Positions 20,750 to 32,173 of a DNA stretch of 64,000 nt are shown piece after piece. Within the stretch, counting starts at the first letter, position 1. Every line of letters starts with the position of its first letter. The stretch covers positions 56,907,318 through 56,971,317 of the forward strand of contig JAAALK010000081.1 of assembly GCA_019279435.1 (NCBI GenBank), written 5' to 3'. The notes below the pieces were generated by a model. The model did no database searches. It was given only the letters and a program-made list of their open reading frames with translations, and was not told where the DNA came from. A program made the position numbers and the translations under genes. The stretch is from Zizania palustris. Taxonomy: Eukaryota > Streptophyta > Magnoliopsida > Poales > Poaceae.

Positions 20750-23211
20750 ATGGATAGAGGCAGTAAAATTCCTCTGTTCGATGGGACTGATTTTGCATAC
20801 TGGAAGGTGCGCATGGAGGCTTACTTGTTAAGCCAAGGAAATGCAATTTGGGAGATTGTGGACTCACAATACTCCATCCCTGATACTCGCACTACTCAAA
20901 CAGAAAAAGATTAGTATAATGACAACTCCAAGGCTAGGAATATACTATTCATTGGTTTGAGCCGGAGTGAGTTTGATAGGGTGCAGCACCTTAGGACTGC
21001 TAGGGAGATTTGGACAACACTCACTGTCTTTCATGAGGGCTCTACACAGATTAAGGCCAGGCGCCAAAGCACATACAATCAACAGTATCAGCTGTTTGTG
21101 TAGGCACCTGGTGAATCTATAGATGCCATGTTTTCTCGCTTTGATGCGATAGTGAGTAACTTGCGGTCCAACGGGACGCTTGCTTACAATGATCATGATA
21201 GGGCTATCAAGCTTCTCTATGCTCTTAACCGTAGCATATGGGAAGTGAAGATATCCAGCATTGAGGAGTCTGCAGGTTATGACACATTGACCTGTGATGA
21301 GCTCTTTAGCAAGCTGAAGTCCACAGAGATTGCCAAGGCATCTCTTGCAGTGCACAGAAGCTCTTTGCCACAGCCATTGGCATTGGTTTCTAGCACTAGC
21401 CGTGGCACCACTGCAGAACCAAGCACATCTGGCACTTGTGTTTTTGCAGATGGTTTTGCTTTGTCCTCCCTGGTCTCCGTCACAAAGGAGCAGGTGGACA
21501 CTCTAGATGATGATGAGCTTGCTCTCATTGCCCGGAGGTTCACCCGTTTTATCATGAGAGACGGGATCAGAGGAAAAGTGGTTTTAGTGGTTGCTTTGAG
21601 TGTGGCGACACTTCTCACATCAAGGCCAACTGTCCTAAGCTCAAAAAGAGAGATGAGAGTGAGCGCCCTAAATACCACAAGAAGGAGAGGAAACCCTTTG
21701 TGAAGGGCAAGCGTGGCAAGATGGCTAAGAAAGTAGCCAATGCCGCTTCCAGAGCATTTGTTGCTGCTCTCAGCGACATCGACACTTCCTCAACTGAGGA
21801 GTCGAGCTCTGAGGAGGAGGAGTCCCCAAAAAAGGAGGACAAGAAGGACAAGAAGGGATGAGACTTCACCGGCCTTTGCTTCATGGCCGACAGCGATCAC
21901 AACGGCGATGAGCTTGACTCATCTGAGGTACCTCTATCATCTGATCAGCTATTAAGTAAATTAGATGAGCTGAATGAAGTAGTTCTTGGTCAGGATAGAT
22001 TACTTGTGCAAGCCGCTAGAGAAAGAAAAGACCTTAGACTTAGGCTAGAATCTGTTTCTACTGAATATGCCATGTTTAAGTCTAAAATTAATGATGCTGA
22101 ATGTGAATCTTGTTCTGTTGTCATGGGTGAGCTTGCTCAGTTGCGTTCTGTACATGCTCAAACTCTATCTGAGCTTGAGACTACACAGAAGCAGCTTTTG
22201 GTGGTGGATTCTAGACCTCATGATATAATTGATTGCATGAACTGTTCCTTATTACGTGAGAGCATTAATTTACGTGATAAACATGTTCATGATTTAGAGG
22301 CTAGATTGGAGAGGGCCGGTAGTTCTAAGGATGTGCAGCCTGTTTGTGACACGTGCATTACCCTTAAGGACCAACTAGGCACTGTTAGAGAGCGATCTGA
22401 AAACCTCATGTCTGAAAATGAGTACCTTCTTTCTGTGGTTAATAAATGCACCGAGGGAAAGGGTAGGATGGATTTGCTCTTGGCCAAGACCAAGTTGTGT
22501 GCTGACAGAGCAGGGTTAGCTCTAGGTTTGGGTTTTGAGAGGATACCTTCAGATAGTGGAAACAAAATTGTTTTTACCTCTCCCACTACCCTAGAGAAAG
22601 AAAGAACTCTGTTAGACACTCCATCAGCCAAAAAGCCTACCCAACCACCAAAGAAAACCACACCTCCTGCCAAGAAAAATCCTCCCAAGAAAACCACTCA
22701 GAAGAAGCCCAAGGAGCCTGTGAGAGTTGCTCCTATGACCCATGAGAGTGCCCCGAGGAGAGTGTTTCATTGTTCCTATTGTCAGCGGGCGGATCATTTG
22801 GCTGGGTTCTGTTTTCGTCGCATCAAGGATGAGCGACGCTCTCAGGCGATGAGTTACCAGGACATGCATTACCCATCTTTAGGTATGCATGAGTCTGAGT
22901 TGTACTATCGTCCTGCTTTTGAGGCTCCTCGTGCTTCTCGGAGAGTTTTTGCTCCTCGAGATGTTCACCATGTTTCATATGGTGGTAGACCCCGGGCGAG
23001 TAGCTTTGTACCTCGTCAGGATAGGAGACCTCGACATGTTGTTCAATCACAGCATGTAGGTAGACCTCACACTTTGCATCATTCTGATTATTATGTGCGT
23101 AGACCGTCTGCCTTTACTGTGCCTACTACTCGTATCACTCAGTGCTGGATGCCGCGTCACTTTTTCACTCACCCCAGCACTGAGCGATCGAGATATTCTT
23201 ATCATGTGTAG
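20750..23211 (+). pseudogene. Gag of copy IV, disrupted
   Basis: Same protein as the 820-residue gag of copy I, starting at ATG 20750. Breaks relative to copy I: CAG to TAG near 20911, CAG to TAG near 21101, a frameshift near 21553, and CGA to TGA near 21859. The largest intact piece (21883-23211) holds the coiled-coil region, Lys/Pro linker and second CCHC knuckle (CSYCQRADHLAGFC). The first knuckle is lost in the shifted stretch. A RTTQT sequence near residue 48 resembles the (K/R)xTQT light-chain-binding pattern. It ends at the same TAG (23209-23211) that separates gag and pol in copy I. Confidence 0.93.
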
Positions 23212-26200
23212 GCGATAGATCGAGGCTTGGAGGGCACGTGGATCATGGACTCCGGTTGTTCGCGCCATATGACCGGAGATGCAGCATAGTTCTCCAGCCT
23301 CACCACAACCAAGCAAAGGGAACATATCACCTTCGGAAACAATCGAAGGAGTAGAGTGAAAGGTAAAGGTGTGGTAAGAATTAACTCGAATTTCACTCTC
23401 AAAGATGTTGCTTTGGTTGAAAACCTGAGATACAATTTGCTGTCTGTATCTCAGTTGCTTGATGAGGGCTTCGAAGTGCGATTCCATCGCGATACTTCGC
23501 AAGTGCTAAATTCTGATGGCGTTGTAGTCTGTAAGATCTTTAGAGTTGGGAGAGTTTTTGGAGCTGATTTTTCAGAGTCATCTGGTTCTTCTCAGTGTCT
23601 TGTTGCACATTCGACTTCTGAGCTTTGGAAATGGCATAGGAGACTAGGGCATATGAGCTTTGAGTTGCTCGCTCGTCTGAGCGCCCTAGGTCTGATCCGA
23701 GGATTGCCCAAGCTCAAGTATGAGAAGAATTTAGTTTGCGCTCCTTGTCGACATGGTAAAATGATTGCCGCTTCGCATTCGCCAGTCACCACAGTGATGA
23801 CTGAACAGCCCGGAGAACTTCTCCACATGGACACTGTAGGTCCTTCTCGGGTTAGTTCTTTAGGCGGCAAGTGGTATGTATTAGTTGTTGTCGACGATTT
23901 CTCTCGCTACTCTTGGGTCTTCTTTCTTGCCAGCAAGGATGAAGTGTTCTCACACTTTCGGAGCTTGGCTTTGAGACTTTTTACTGAACTCTCTGGTGCA
24001 TTGAAATTCATTCGAAGCGATAATGGCACTGAGTTCAAAAATAGTCTCTTTGTTGACTTTTGCATGGAGCATGGCATAGAACATCAATTCTCTGCTCCGC
24101 GGGTTCCTCAACAGAACGGTGTTGTTGAGAGGAAGAACCGCACTTTGGTTGAGATGGCTAGGACGATGCTTGATGAGCATAGGACTCCTAGAAAATTCTG
24201 GGCTGAGGCCATGAACACTGCATGTTACATCTCAAACCGTATATTCTTGCGCTCAATTTTAAATTTGACATCTTATGAGCTGCATTTTGGGAGACAACCC
24301 AAGGTTACTCATCTTCGAGTTTTTGGCTGTCGCTGCTTTATCCTAAAACGTGGTAATTTGGATAAATTTGAGTCGCGCTCTTCTGACGGGATCTTTTTGG
24401 GTTACACTACACATGATCATTCTTATCGTGTTTATAATTTAGAGACTAACACTGTCATCGAGTCATGTGATGTGACTTTTGATGAATCAACCCCCTCTGT
24501 TAGTTCTGCTCTTGAACAGGCAAATGAACACGACATGGAACAGACCATCTTCGAAGAAGAGGATCCCGGAGAATTCGAGGATGAACCCCTGCTACCCTCG
24601 ACATCGACCCCTGAAGCCGACCCCGCTTCAACTACTTCGGCACGAGGTCCCGAAGCAACTACCTCGACATCGGTCATCTTGGACCACTCCAACGCACAAG
24701 TTGAGGGGGAGACTGCATCCCGCCGCGAGGCTCCACACCATGTTCAAAGGATGCATCCTCCCGAGCAGATCATTGGTGAGCTTGATCAAAGGGTAACACG
24801 TTCTCATGCTCATTTCATTGATTCTGCTTTTGTTGCTTCTTTCGAGCCCTTAGATGTTAGTCATGCACTTTCTGATTCTAGTTGGATCAATGCCATGCAT
24901 GAAGAGCTTGAAAATTTTGAGAGAAACCAAGTCTGGTCATTAGTTGATCCTCCACCAAATGTTCATTTCATTGGAACAAAATGGATTTTCAAAAACAAAC
25001 AAGGGGAGGATGGGACTATAGTTAGAAACAAGGCTAGACTTGTAGCTCAGGGCTTTTCTCAACTAGAAGGGATTGATTTTACTGAAACTTTTGCACCTGT
25101 TGCTCGCCTTGAGGCCATTAGGATTTTGCTTGCCTTTGCGACATCCCGGGGATTCAAACTCTATCAAATGGATGTCAAAAGTGCTTTTCTTAATGGCTTC
25201 ATAGGTGAAGATGTTTATGTAAAACAACCCCCTGGTTTTGAAAACCCCAAGTACCCACATAAAGTCCTTAAACTTCATAAGGCTCTTTATGGACTCAAGC
25301 AGGCCCCTCGGGCTTGGTATGATAGACTTAAGTCTTTTCTGCTTGAGCGAGGGTATTTGATGGGCTCTGTTGATAAAACCATGTTTACTCTCAAGCATGG
25401 CAAAGATTTCCTCCTAGTTCAGATTTATGTGGATGATATCATCTTTGGTGGCTCTTCTCATGCTTTGGTTGCCGAGTTTGCAGATACCATGAGCAGGGAA
25501 TTTGAAATGTCGATGATGGGTGAACTCACCTTTTTCCTTTGTTTGCAAATCAAGCAAAGCAAACAAGGTACCTTCGTCCACCAGACGAAGTACACCAAGG
25601 ACCTGCTCAACAAATTCGACATGTCCAATGCGAAGCCCCTCGCCACTCCAATGGCTACATCTGTAGCATTGGATCCTGACGAAGATGGAGAAGCCGTAGA
25701 TCAGAAGGAGTTCCGAAGCATGATCGGCTCCCTCCTCTACTTGACTGCTACGAGGCCGGATATACACTTCGCTGTGTGTCTGTGCGCTCGTTTTCAGGCT
25801 TCACCACGAGCTTCGCACCGCCAAGCGGTCAAGCGCATCCTAAGGTATCTCAAACATACCCTTGAATTTGGCATATGGTATTCAGCGTCTTCATCTTTAT
25901 GTCTTCGAGGTTATTCCGATGCGGATTTCGCTGGGTGTAGGATTGATAGGAAGAGTACCTCTAGTACATGTCATTTTCTGGGTACATCTTTGGTTTGCTG
26001 GTCTTCCCACAAACAGTCTAGTGTTGCACAATCGACGGTTGAGGCCGAATATGTTGCTGTAGCTAGCTGTTGCTCTCAGATTTTGTGGATGGCTTCCACT
26101 TTGCGGGATTTCGGGTTAGATTATAAGAGTGTTCCACTTTTCTGTGATAACACTAGTGCTATTTGTATTGCCAACAACCCGGTTCAGCATTCCAGAACCA

Positions 26201-26379
26201 AACATATTGATGTGCGGTATCATTTTCTCAGAGATCACAATGAGAAGGGTGATATTGAACTTCAATATGTTGATACCCAACACCAGCTTGCCGACATTTT
26301 TACATAACCCCTCGATGCTTCTCGATTTGCTTACTTGCGTGGGGAACTTGGTATTTGTCACCCTTACGACATTTTGTGA
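23212..26379 (+). pseudogene. Pol of copy IV (PR-IN-RT-RNase H), nearly complete
   Basis: One frame runs from just after the gag TAG to TGA 26377-26379 and is open from 23356 to 26307 (983 residues). It contains the protease active site IMDSGCSRHMTG, integrase HHCC and D,D,E residues (HMDTVGPSR, RSDNGTEF, QQNGVVERK), RT with YVDD in IYVDDIIFGG, and RNase H with GYSDADFAG and STVEAEY. Only two in-frame stops are seen: TGG to TAG in the protease near 23288, and a TAA within the final LADIFTKPLD motif at about 26305. The gene order is that of Ty1/copia. Confidence 0.95.
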
Positions 26380-27261
26380 GGGGAGCAGTTTTAAATGGAT
26401 GTGCATTTGCTCATTATGTGTGAAATTGCATTTACATCTTTTGCACTTATATGCCTGCTTATAATTCATGAAATCATGTCAGCTCAGCTCTTTTTAATCA
26501 ATCTGAGACATTCATGTGCATGATGTTTTTCTTTTCAAAATCAAATAGTGCTCACTGCTTAGTCTTGAATCTAGCATGTTTAGGCAGGACTGCTTTAGCT
26601 ATCTTTTCTCTGCTTGATAGCAAGCCACATTTCTTTGGATGCTAAAAATTGCAACTTGAAAAATTGTTCTACATTTTCATGGATATTCATAAAATGCCAA
26701 ACAATTGGTTCACTTAGCTAAAATCAAAAAACTCCATGATTTGCATGCTTCAAGTTAAAAGATCCAGGTGGGTTTGTTTGTCGCACTACCCTATTCTAGA
26801 CTGCTTACCATTGCACATTGGTCTGAACTGGAATAGTGTAGTGTATGCCAAAATCATTGCTTTAAGCTTCTAATGGCTTTCATGCCTAGGCTTGGCTGGA
26901 TTGGAAAGTATAAGGTGGACAAACAAATAACCCCTGGCACTTATAAAATAACAACAAAATTCATTGATCATCAAGTTTGCTTTTCATGCTCCATTTGAAC
27001 TGGACTTGTATATCTAGAGTAGAAAATGACTAGCTGTGCGCAGTCCTTGCTTTTACTTGTCTAGTTTCCTTGACTAAGTGGTGATGCTTTTATTTCAAAA
27101 ATGATCAAATCACATGCTTCATCCTGTTTTTAGAGAATGTTAATTTGAGCTGAGCCCATGATCATTGGTGTTATTGTTGGCATATTTTTTCTTTATATGT
27201 CTTTGCAATTCTGCTCATGTCCAAGCAATGCCTCTTTTACATGCTCCTTGATGCTTGCATT
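26380..27261 (+). other. Noncoding 3' region of copy IV with structured block 26764-26937
   Basis: There is no credible gene. The block contains an outer inverted repeat, CCAGGTGGGTTTGTTTGTC (26764-26782) with GACAAACAAATAACCCCTGG (26918-26937). Inside it an inner one pairs CACTACCCTATTCTAG (26784-26799) with CTGGAATAGTGTAGTG (26828-26843), and an apical ACCA/TGGT pair encloses a GCAC loop. The same architecture with altered but still pairing bases occurs in family II at 34849-35028. Confidence 0.75.
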
Positions 27262-27603
27262 GCCAAAGGGGGAGAATTTGCTACGTTTTCTGACGTAAAG
27301 GGGGAGAAATTTTTGGAGAAAGTTGGGTTCTCTGTTGCCAAAGGAAAATTAACTCAGGGGGAGTTTTTATCTTAAAAAAAAGAAAGGGGAGATTTGCCGA
27401 AGGGGCTTTTACTCTTTTGAAAAAGGGGGAGGAAAATTCTTTTGTCAAGTGACATGTCTTGGCTCATTTCTGAGTTTTTATAGTCACTTGTGTGCTGAAA
27501 TCTTTCTAATTTTCTTGACTTGAATTTGGTTGTCAATGCACTCATCAAGGGGGAGATTGAGAAACCAAGGGTTGGTTTCGGTTTTTGTGATGAGTGATTG
27601 ACA
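27262..27603 (+). promoter_or_regulatory. Clustered polypurine tracts and PPT inverted repeat (copy IV)
   Basis: AAAGGGGGAG-type tracts occur near 27264, 27297, 27357, 27385 and 27423, plus the terminal tract CAAGGGGGAGAT that ends at 27557 beside the LTR. An inverted repeat, TGTCAATGCACTCATCA (27531-27547) and TGATGAGTGATTGACA (27588-27603), brackets the terminal tract and LTR edge. Confidence 0.88.
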
Positions 27604-29542
27604 GGCTTTTACCCTCGGGTTCGAAGGGGTACCTCCGAAAGGGGTTCGGAGGTTGGACCTCCGAAGGTGTTCGGAGGAGGGTACCTCCGAAGGGGGGTTC
27701 GGAGGTGGTTTGGTTGCTGCAGCTGTTACAGCGGAGTGTGCTTGTCGGAGGGTTCCGACAGTACACGATGACTGGGTTGTACCGAAGGTCTCGGTACTTT
27801 GGGCGGTACACCGGAGTGTGTACCGGAGGTTGCTAACCCGGAGAGGTCTCCGGAGTACTGGACACACTTGTCTGCTTGTCGGTGGTGCGCAGGGACTTCA
27901 GAGGTGATGGACAGGTTCGTAGCAGGTGAACCTGGGTCAAGCGGGAGGCTTGAGGCCAGGGGAGCAGGGAGCTCCGTCACGGTGGCTGCGAAGGGGTCTA
28001 GGTCGATCCTCGGGTCGAGGTGCGCCAAGTGAAGGTAGAGAGTGCGGAGCGTGGCTCTGGGTGAAGGTACTCCGAGACAAAGTCCTCGGAGTTGAGGCAC
28101 TTCGAAGGTACTCCGAATGGAGTGACTTCGGAGTTGGTTAGAACAAGTCCTCTGCGGAGGCAAGGAGTTCGAAGTGTGCTCTGGAGGGAGACATTCGAAG
28201 GTACCCGACGAAGGTCTCAAAAGTTGAGGCGCATCGAAGGCATGGTCCGGGTGAGGCTCGTCGAGGAGTGTGCTCGGGGAGAAACACTGCGACGAAGTGC
28301 TCATGGAATGCTTCGTACGGAGGCCTTGGACGAAGGAGGGACTTCGAAGGGTGGTACTCCGAAGGTGGGGCTTCGGAGTATGGTTGTCTTGTGGTACTTC
28401 GGCCTGCATGGCTTCGGTACACAGACTGACGGAGTTCGAGCTGGGCGAAGCTGCGAAGCCGTGGTGGTCCACTCCGGAGGTGTTGGTGCGAAGGCCCAAG
28501 GGCTTTGATGGCTTCGGCTCAAAACCGTCACTGTATCGAAGGCTGACTTCGGTGAAGCGAAGGCCATCTTCTCAAGGCTTCTCACCGAAGCTATCGCACC
28601 CCTCGCGTGCGAAGGGGGCTTCAGAAAGGTCAAAGGCTGCAAGTCTGACAGTGTCTGCTCTGCAAAAAGCTGGCGTTGTTCCCTCTGCAAAGGCTGACAG
28701 AGAAGCCTCCAATAAAGTTGACTATCTTTTGTACCCCTCAGTTCTGTAGAGACAAAACCAATGTAAACCCTAGGGGTAAAGTAGTCAATTCCTTTGGGTG
28801 AATAGTGGCTATAAATATGGGGGCCTGGTAGGTAACATTTAACACTTTGAGCATTTACTGTTGAGCTCCTGTACCAGCCACCCCTTCTCTGTATTCATCC
28901 AGAGTTCAATCTTTTTTGTGTTCCTTGTTCAAGCGGCGAAGCCGTGCTTCTCTGTTGTCTTTCTGCTTGAGCTTGTTTGCATACCTCGCTAGCTTTAGTG
29001 CACCGAAGCCCGTCTAGGCGAAGTGTGTTTTGTGCGAAGGTTGCTTTTCAGTGTGCGTTTGCTCTGTGTAACAGGAGGCTAGACCTCGCTGCTTACTAGC
29101 GAAGCCCTGATCGAGGCCCGTTTTGCTTCTCGTGTCTGAACCCTTAGCGAAGTCTGTTAGCGTGCGTTTATACCTTCGTGTACGAAGCCCAGCACCAGTT
29201 GCTGCTGCCAAGTACTTGGTCGAAGTCCTCAGAGGGCTGTCCACTCTTGCGAAGGGTGAAGTGTGAAGCCTGCTCGGAGCACCCTGTGTGCGGAGCCTGC
29301 ACTGACTTAGCAGAGTAGATTTTCGAGGGTAGTGAGTGGAGCGAAGTCTTCTTGGCTTCGAACTTTTGCTCCTGCGAAGCCTGTGTTTGGAGTTGTCAAA
29401 AACACCTCCGAACCAGACCTTCGAAGGTAGTGTTCGAAGCCTGTTCCGCAGAAGACAGAATTAAAACAGAAGGCTAAATTTTAGTCCGAAATTTTAAAAG
29501 CTCCCATTCACCCCCCCTCTGGTCGCCGTTTTCGGTCCAACA
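27558..29542 (+). repeat. 3' LTR of Sirevirus copy IV
   Basis: 1985 bp, same termini and motif array as the 5' LTR, followed by the target duplication CCACG at 29543-29547. It provides the polyadenylation region of the element RNA. Confidence 0.97.
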
Positions 29543-30530
29543 CCACGTAATCGAGGAACAGTGCGCCAAAGGTTGTCTCCCCCAAGGGTATCGACACTAG
29601 AAAGGCTTGGCCCCATCAGTTCGGAAGGAGTCGGCCCGACGACCGAAGACGACGAAGACACCACAGGAAAGCTGCAGTGGTACACCCCGGGAATCTTTAC
29701 GTGAAGCCAAAAAAGGGTGTTGCGTCTGGGGCAGAGAGAAGGAAGGGCACAAGTGCATGATGAAGTAGTTGATCGACCCCCTAAGATCAGGAGCGAATGG
29801 CGCCTAAAAGATATGGCTGATCACAATGACAAAAAGGATGCAGAGGTAAACATGGTATTCTTCCTTCCCGTAGGGTATCAGGCCATCTCAAAGGAATACG
29901 TGGAGCCGGCCGATGCTATGTCTCAACTAATGCTGGTTCCATGGCCCGCAATTTTTGATAAACCAGAAGATCTGGAACATCGGCACCCGAGGCCTCTTTA
30001 CGTCAATGGATTGGTCAATGGGAAGTTGATGTCCAAAATTATGATAGACGGAGGGGCGGCCATCAATTTGATGCCTTACGCCACCTTCCGAAAGCTCAGG
30101 AAGATGCCAAAAGACCTCATAAGAACTAATATGGTATTAAGGGATTTTGGCGGCAACTCGTCGGACACAATGGGAGCTTTGAACATAGAACTGACAGTTG
30201 GAAGCAAGACGATGCCGATTACATTTTTCGTGATAGAAGGAAAAGGATCCTATAGCTTGTTGTTGGGACACGACTAGATACACGCGAACTATTGTGTCCC
30301 CTCAACAATACATCAAAACCTCATGCAGTGGGTCGGCGACCAAGTAGAGGTAATTCCCACTGATAAATAGGTTAACATAGCTACAGCCGATCTATCAATA
30401 TGGAAAGAAGAGGGGGTCGTTTGTTTGTCAGGAAAGACTTGGGAAGGGAATTTCTTGCAAGTATCAGATGATGGTATCGCAACAGTCAGCGAAGAGCCGC
30501 CTAAGCTTATGTTATAAAGACGACATTGAA
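29543..30530 (+). pseudogene. Protease part of element G
   Basis: G resumes after CCACG. The open stretch 29717-30277 (186 residues) holds a gypsy-type aspartic protease with MIDGGAAINLMPYATFRKL (DGG in place of DSG, normal for Tat-like elements) and a later SLLLGHD where HDW is usual; a TAG follows. Conserved sequence continues to about 30515 with further stops. No RT, RNase H or integrase follows before the antisense gene, so G looks non-autonomous. Confidence 0.82.
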
Positions 30531-31120
30531 GATGACTTCAGCCAACATGACATCGTGACCGATAAATCACTATGACATGGGTGTCATGACGAAGTCAGCC
30601 TCTACAAGGTACTACGCCTCCAACGAAACATCAGCAAATTAAAAATTGCCGCGTCAAGAAGAAAAGAGGCCGAGTGATGAGATTAAGGGAATATTTTCTA
30701 ATCGTTCGGACAAAGTACAGAGCCGATGCCTATGGCATTGCCTTGAGATAGCCGATGCAAGGGAATTGCATTTAGCCCCTAAATTCAACGAGAAGACTTC
30801 GGTACATAAGAAACCGAACAAAGCGACTTAGAAAAACATTTGAAGCGTTCGGTCAAGCTACATACAATCGATGCCTATGGCATCGCCTCGAGATGACTGA
30901 TGCGAAGGCATCGCCCTTAGAAAAAATCATCAAGAGCGAAGAGGATGCAACACAGAAAACTCAGCAGGAAACAGTACAAGATATGGAGAAATGTTGATAT
31001 ATTTATATTCATGATGTTTTGATTACACAGAGATATGTTACAACCCCCTGATTGGCATTTGGAAGGCCCTCAGCCGCTTCACCTCTACAGAGCACCCTTC
31101 GCCGAAGCACGAATCGGCTA
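30531..31120 (+). repeat. Noncoding spacer of G with an imperfect tandem duplication
   Basis: No gene signal is seen. Two roughly 100-base units, about 30708-30800 and 30850-30940, share GATGCCTATGGCAT and the surrounding GAGATAGCCGATGC / GAGATGACTGATGC pattern. Their meaning is unknown; the stretch joins the protease gene to the 3' end of the antisense PMD gene. Confidence 0.5.
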
Positions 31121-31249
31121 TTACCACCTCCCGTTCACCCATGCTGTAGGAGTGGGGGCGCTGGTGCCGAGGTTCGTAGTGACCGATACTGGTTTGTATC
31201 GTATCGACCAACCGCTTAGGCTTATGGAAGGGGCCTCCTCATCAACGTC
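31121..31249 (-). CDS. Putative last exon of antisense PMD gene in G
   Basis: On the minus strand a pyrimidine-rich CCTTTTGCAG acceptor precedes 31249, and the frame runs about 42 codons to a TAA at 31121. No domain is recognisable in so short a piece. It is linked to the upstream exon through a donor AAC/GTGAGT at 31330/31329. The exon call rests on splice-site appearance only. Confidence 0.4.
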   Translation of the reverse strand, partial: DVDEEAPSISLSGWSIRYKPVSVTTNLGTSAPTPTAWVNGRW

Positions 31250-31329
31250 CTGCAAAAGGAAAAGGCAAGGCCCGATCAGATGAGAAAAACAAGAGTAGCG
31301 AAAGGAAAAGAGAAGGCTGAGGCACTCAC

Positions 31330-32094
31330 GTTGGGATCTACCTTTGAGCTTCACCTCACCCCACCACTAGCGGAAGGCGGAAGATGTCACCCGATAGTTC
31401 CTCCAGGTAGCGACCCTTCCGGAGGGTAGCCCATTGACCATATGGGAGAGGTGATCCCACTCTAGTGCACTCATGACCCTTCCGCGGGCCTAGATCCGTC
31501 CAATAAAGAAGAGGCGAGAAGGAAGCTGGCCGAAGCCCAACTGCCTCAAGAACACCGACGGGTGGTAGAACTCATAAGAGCACCACTAGGAATGATCATC
31601 GATAAAATTGACTGGGAGGAAGCAAGGAAAGGAGGCGACAGAGAAGATACAGAAGGACTCTACGTCCCGGGATACATTAGGAAAAACCAGTCGGTCTGGG
31701 AGCGTGTACTTTGAATGGAAACCAAAAGGAAATCAAGTGATCCGACTAGAGAATTCGAGGTAGAAGATCTTGAAGGATGCGGCCAAAGCCACAAGGGAGA
31801 TGGGAACAGAAGGATGAAACGAGGCTACTTCGCCGAAGGAGTGACACCAGCGAAAGGTAGGGGGCGCCGACTCTAGAAAGTTATTGGGAAAGCGCGACTA
31901 GGAAAAGGGGCCTCTTCGACGGATTCAATAGTATAGACATTTAGACAGAGTTGGAGAAGCCACCATGGACCTCGACGTCGGCCGATGAAGTTGCTAGCCG
32001 ATAAGTCAACTGACACAAGGTGGAGGAGACGGTAGGTGGCCCCAAGGAGATAGCAACCTAGGGGGATCCGCTCATGGGCGTCATGATCGACCTC
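31330..32094 (-). pseudogene. Putative exon 3 of antisense PMD gene (duplicate of exon 2 3' part)
   Basis: The minus strand has a strong acceptor (CCTTTCCTCTTTGTAG) before 32094 and a GTGAGT donor at 31329. The start reads HERIPLGCYLLGATYRLLH, the RVPLG-type motif of plant mobile domain proteins. The whole 765-base stretch aligns by eye with 54590-55360, the 3' part of the large exon on the other side of element II. Before II inserted the two copies were neighbours. Several stops and frame changes show decay. Confidence 0.6.
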
Positions 32095-32168
32095 CTACAA
32101 AGAGGAAAGGTCGATTAGAGGAGGCAAAAGGAAATTAGTGGAAGCAAGTAAAAGGGCGAGTTAAAGTA

Positions 32169-32173
32169 CTTAC
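32169..32173. repeat. Target-site duplication CTTAC, left copy (element II)
   Basis: CTTAC precedes the LTR at 32174 and recurs at 54580-54584 after the other LTR, proving 32174-54579 is one insertion. Read on the minus strand it is GTAAG, the first bases of an intron of the antisense gene. Confidence 0.97.
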
